Below, one piece after another: positions 59,726-64,000 of a stretch of 64,000 nt of DNA; the stretch's first letter is position 1, and every line of letters begins with the position of its first letter. Made by a program: the position numbers and the translations under genes. The notes under the pieces were generated by a model. The model did not search any database and was not told the origin of the DNA. It worked only from the letters and a program-made list of their open reading frames with translations. This DNA comes from Neocallimastix lanati (nom. inval.) (taxonomy: Eukaryota > Neocallimastigomycota > Neocallimastigomycetes > Neocallimastigales > Neocallimastigaceae): positions 441,001-505,000 of the forward strand of contig JACVTC010000060.1 in assembly GCA_016946835.1 (NCBI GenBank), read 5' to 3'.

Positions 59726-59885
59726 ATAAATATAAATAATTAAATTAATATTTAAAATATATAAAAAAATATATATATAAATAAAAAAAATTAATTAAAA
59801 AAATATAGAGAATAGATATATATATTTAAATATATAATAATTTAAGTTAATAAAATAAATAACAAATAAATAAATAAATAGCACA

Positions 59886-61316
59886 ATGTCTGAAGTTGAT
59901 AAAAGAGATTTAGAAGCCAAGGGTTTCTACAAACTTTCTTGGGTTCAAAGATTCGGTTTCGCTTCTGGTGATTTAGCCCAAAATTTAATTTATCAAACGG
60001 TTGCTTCTCAACTTATGTTCTTCTGTACCGATGTCTACATTTTAGGTGGTGATAGAAGTAAAGCTGCTGGTATTGCATCTACTTTGATGTTAATCGTTCG
60101 TTTTGTAGATATGGTTTGGGATCCAATTGTTGGTGCTTTCATTGATAAGAATCATCCACGTTGGGGTAAATATCGTTCATATTTAATTATTGGTGGTATT
60201 CCTTTAACTGTTTTCTCAGCTCTTACTTTCTGGAATAAATTTGCTCCATCTGTTCCATATATCTACATTACTTACATCTTATTATCTTTATCTTACACTT
60301 TAGTTAATGTTCCATATGGTGCTATTAACTCTTCTTTAACAAGAGATAATGATGAAATTACCATGCTTACTTCACTTCGTATGTGGTGTGCTAACATTGG
60401 TTGTTTCTTCGTATACACTTTACTTTTCCTTTTCATTGCCATTGTTGGTGGTACTCCAATTCCATGGGATATGATTCTTTTCAACTTATTCGGTAATATT
60501 CCAAATCTTTGTATTGTTCCATTCATGCCAGCTATTAAGAATTTAATTGGTAAGAAGAATATGTTCTACGTTTTCTTAACTGTTGCCGTCGCTGGTAATG
60601 CTATCTTATATGTTGCTAGTAGAATGAATGCCAATGACTGGTGGTACCGTATTGGTAACTTAATTAAGTCTACAGGTGTTTGTGTTGCTACTGGTTATCA
60701 ATGGGCTCTTGTTCCAGAAGTTATTTCATATGGTGAATGGAAGACAGGTCGTAGAATTTCAGCTATTGTTAATGCTATTACTGGTTTATTCTTCAAAGCC
60801 GGTTTTGCTTTAGGTGGAGCTATTCCAGGTTGGATTATTCAAGCTTCCGGATATATTTCACCACCAGCTGGAGAAAGTACTTTACCAAAAGATCCAATGG
60901 CATGGTTCACTACTTTATCTATTTACTTTGTCATTGGTTTCATCATTCTTGTCTTCTGTTTCACTCAAACTAAGGAACGTGTTGTTATGGAAGAAGGACA
61001 AACCAATTCAGTCAAGGTTAGTGATTTCTGGACTGAATTCACTCGTAACCCACCACTTGTTGTTGTCTCTCTCTTCTTCATTGTTTCTTTCGTTATGCAA
61101 AACATTAGTAACACTTCCAATAACTACTTAATGAATGATCTTTACAAACAAAAGTCCTCTGCTCAAGAAGCCATTCGTTGGACAGTCTGTGTCATTCCAG
61201 CTATTCTTGCTATTATTTGTATGATTATTATTTCCAGATACAGTTTAACAGATGAAAAGATTGAAAAGATCAACAAAGAAATCGAAGAAAGAAATGCAAC
61301 TAAGGACAGTGCTTAA
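59886..61316 (+). CDS. GPH-family sugar:cation symporter, copy 6
   Basis: 476 residues with one substitution, V324I (GYISPP for GYVSPP), a conservative change in a loop or membrane edge. Upstream it keeps the TATA and hairpin module. Downstream it departs from copies 2 and 4 right after ATATAATTT, where a 10-bp stem replaces the shared flank. It is the last copy in the window; whether the array goes on to the right is not visible, although spacer motifs of the array recur at 62400-62500. Confidence 0.93.
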   Translation: MSEVDKRDLEAKGFYKLSWVQRFGFASGDLAQNLIYQTVASQLMFFCTDVYILGGDRSKAAGIASTLMLIVRFVDMVWDPIVGAFIDKNHPRWGKYRSYLIIGGIPLTVFSALTFWNKFAPSVPYIYITYILLSLSYTLVNVPYGAINSSLTRDNDEITMLTSLRMWCANIGCFFVYTLLFLFIAIVGGTPIPWDMILFNLFGNIPNLCIVPFMPAIKNLIGKKNMFYVFLTVAVAGNAILYVASRMNANDWWYRIGNLIKSTGVCVATGYQWALVPEVISYGEWKTGRRISAIVNAITGLFFKAGFALGGAIPGWIIQASGYISPPAGESTLPKDPMAWFTTLSIYFVIGFIILVFCFTQTKERVVMEEGQTNSVKVSDFWTEFTRNPPLVVVSLFFIVSFVMQNISNTSNNYLMNDLYKQKSSAQEAIRWTVCVIPAILAIICMIIISRYSLTDEKIEKINKEIEERNATKDSA

Positions 61317-61322
61317 ATATAA

Positions 61323-61352
61323 TTTATCCTAAAAAAATAAAGTTAGGATAAA
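61323..61352 (+). terminator. 3' hairpin after copy 6
   Basis: TTTATCCTAA and TTAGGATAAA, a perfect 10-bp stem with a 10-nt loop, 6 bp beyond the stop. Possibly an mRNA 3' end structure. Confidence 0.45.
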
Positions 61353-62336
61353 CAAGCTTTCTTTTGAATTAATAATAAAAAATTAATTTAAAATTAAATC
61401 ATATAGAACAATTTAAAAAAAATAATAATTAAAAATATTAAATTATTAATTTTTTTAAAAAATAAAATGAAAATAAAATAAAATAAAATAATAATTATTT
61501 TACTAAATTATAATTAAATGTAATTGTAAAAAAAAAATGTATAATAAATTTAAAAAAAATATAAAATAAAAAAAATATTATATACATAAAATATTAATTT
61601 TTTTTTTTTTGTTTTTAAATTTAAATTTTATATCATTAATTAAATATAAACAAATATATTGATTAAAATACTATGATCATTTTAATTCAATATTTTTTTA
61701 TTATTATATATAAATATATGTTATATTTATTTGTTTATTGCTTTTATTTATTAATTATAATATTGGCTCTGATTATTATTATCAGTAATTTTATTATTAT
61801 ATTTATAATTATTTTTTAAATAAAATTTTCTTATTGTAATATATAATTATATTATCAAAAATATGATTAATTATAATTATTTATTATAATATAAAAAATT
61901 ATTTAATAAAAAAAAAATAATAATAATAAAATTGAAAATTAATCAAAAAAAGTAATAATATATGATTTTAATTATATTAAAAATATAAAATTAAAGTTTT
62001 TAATATTTCTTTTGAAAGATATGTTACTAATTAAATTAACAAACCACATGTTAAAAAAATTAATAATTTATTATAAATACCTAATGTGTAATATTAATTA
62101 CATAATGCTATTTTTTTAAACTAAAAATAATTTATTAATAATATCATAATATAATATTATAACAAACATAATAATATAATTTTATTTAATATTATAAAAA
62201 TAATATATATTATATTATTTTAAAATTTTTCCAATTATAATATTTTTTTTTAAAAAAATACTACTGTATGGTGAATTATATTATTATAACTTCATAAAAT
62301 TATTTAATTTTTTTTTTAAATATAATTTATTTATTT

Positions 62337-62382
<46 letters not shown>

Positions 62383-63897
62383 CTTTTATAAATTTTTTAA
62401 AAAATATTTATCTGGTTATTTATTATTTACACATTTTTATTTTATAAATTGTTTAAAAAATATTTATCTGGTTATTTATTATTTACACATTTTTATTTAA
62501 TAACTTATTCTAATTAATATGTGTTTTTTAAGTAAAAAATATATATATTATTATTTTTATAAATATATTTATTTTTTTTATTATTATTTTTATATATTTA
62601 ATTAATATATATATATATATTTTAATTACATATTTAAATATATTTATTTCATTTTTTCTTTATTATTTAATTATTCAATTATTTGTATATTTATGATGGT
62701 ATAGAATATCTTAAAAATGCATATCTTTATTTTAAATTATTTATAACCCACGTTGCGAAATGCACTACATTCTTTTTTATTATATAAAACTATAAGATTT
62801 GAAATAAAAAATCTTTTAATAATCATGATTGTAAAATTTTGTTAAAAAAAATTACTTATTTTTATGAATGTAAATAATAAATATTGTTATAATTTTAAAA
62901 AATTTTTATATTAATACAACTATTAAAAGTTTTAAATAAAGAATTCTTTATATTAATACAAAAATTAAAATTTTAATATATTTTTTTAAAAATAAATTAT
63001 TCTTGAAACCTATAAAAAGTATATAAAATAATAAACAAAAAAATACTTTTATACTAAAAAGATTTATATTTCCATAAAATATATTCTTTAAATATTTTTA
63101 AAAATATAAAATAAATATAATTTAAATAATTATTTATATTAATAGAAAAATTAAAAGTTTTGTATATCTTTAAAATAATACTCATTAAACATTCTTGAAG
63201 ATATATAAAAAATATTTTTAAAATCTCTTAAAAATAAATTATTTATTAAAAGTTTTTTATATTTTTATTATAAAAAAATAAATAAAATATTCTTAAAAAT
63301 TAAATAATTTAATGAAATATAATAAAAAAAAATTTTTTTTTTAACCTTTTATTTCAATATTGTATTAATTTATTATATTATACGCCACATTTAATAATAA
63401 ATAAAGAACGCCACAATATATGTAAAGAGGTATTGAGTAATGAAACACCCGCTTATTAAGTTTACATAATTATAAAAGCTAAATTCCTAACTCATAATAA
63501 TTATTGCAACTCTATTTTAAAATAAATTGAAATGTGATAGATTTTAATTATAGATTTTCTTTTTATTTTATTAATAACTTCACTTTTTATTATACATGAT
63601 CATACAATTATAATAAAACATACATTACATGATTTGTTACATTAGTCTGTATTATATGAAAATATAAATAATGCAATTTCACAAAATTATTGATAAAATA
63701 ACATTAATTTAGACTTCATTTTTTAACACTTTAGCAATTTTTTTAACCTTCTATTTCAACATTTTTTATTTTAATATTTTCATTAATATATATGATGTTA
63801 TACACCTCATTATAAAACACAAAGAAACAAAGAATGCCATAATACATGTAAATATGCATTGGAAAATACAACACAATAATCATTACAACTTTCTCAA
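61353..63897. other. AT-rich right spacer with MULE remnants
   Basis: A poly-T tract of about 39 (62339-62377). A duplicated 60-bp unit with ATTTATCTGGTTATTTATTA (62400-62510), also found in the transporter spacers. A MULE-end-like GCGAAATGCACTACATTC at 62755-62772. Paired phrases ACGCCACAATATATGTAAA (63409) and ATGCCATAATACATGTAAA (63834). No gene. Confidence 0.6.

Positions 63898-64000
<103 letters not shown>

Larger units (their letters stand above)
56545..59885. other. Divergent spacer between copies 5 and 6
   Basis: Promoters at both ends. Between them lies a 1.15-1.2 kb tandem duplication (about 56870-58040 and 58040-59180) and five short ACTATTTAATTGTTTTATTA units (58600-58790). TCATAATGGGAAAT recurs at about 57311, 57948, 58505 and 59089. 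No gene. Confidence 0.7.

Noticed and set aside
39122-61131. Repeated 77-105 codon frames inside each transporter gene
   Set aside because: Out-of-frame or antisense shadows; they recur only because the genes are near-identical.
38937-61316. Transporter array as pure assembly artefact
   Set aside because: Copies differ by scattered silent changes and have distinct spacers, so they are not one sequence placed six times. Order and exact spacing still need long reads.

Overview
The window looks like nuclear DNA of an extremely AT-rich eukaryote. An anaerobic gut fungus (Neocallimastigomycota) fits best. The pointers are near-pure A/T spacers full of homopolymers and microsatellites, short islands of normal-composition coding sequence, a spliced full-size ABC transporter with Asn/Asp- and Lys/Glu-rich inserts, and intronless sugar transporters of the mainly bacterial GPH family. 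The taxon is an inference; no rRNA or other taxonomic marker is present.

Layout. (1) 1-10.4 kb is a transposon graveyard. A large inverted-repeat (foldback) structure (about 372-9222) was invaded by two Mutator-like elements, at 926-2007 and 2150-7672. Each has a perfect 9-bp target duplication, and each has its empty target preserved in the opposite arm. The larger element carries a MULE transposase with an N-terminal FLYWCH-type zinc finger. Three short retroposons of one SINE-like family lie here; the clearest (9921-10261) has a poly-A tail and a perfect 13-bp target duplication. (2) 12.5-17.7 kb is one intact ABCB-type (P-glycoprotein-like) gene of two exons, predicted at 1476 residues. 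(3) 18.7-26.75 kb is a tandem array of about 1-kb units, each with one elongator tRNA-Met(CAT) gene on the minus strand (seven in all). It is interrupted by a 739-bp solo LTR lying 61 bp upstream of one tRNA. (4) 27-38 kb is AT desert with minisatellites, a decayed second MULE transposase, two MULE-type MITEs, a decayed Cys-rich membrane-protein gene and a complex of palindromes. (5) 38.9-61.3 kb holds six almost identical 476-residue GPH transporter genes in strictly alternating orientation, best read as three tandem copies of one head-to-head pair. They share a promoter module (TATAAAAAGAGAAA) and, in five of six, a leader hairpin, while the spacers have diverged strongly. (6) 61.4-64 kb is spacer with MULE-end remnants and a terminal (ATT)n microsatellite.

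How it works together. The cellular cargo is membrane transport (six copies of a predicted glycoside/pentoside/hexuronide:cation symporter and one lipid- or drug-type ABC exporter) plus multiplied Met-tRNA genes. Everything else is mobile DNA and its debris. The strongest biological signals are the dosage-amplified transporter array with near-identical proteins, the amplified tRNA-Met array with a tRNA-proximal LTR insertion, and a MULE family whose copies share a +1 frame change near the C terminus.
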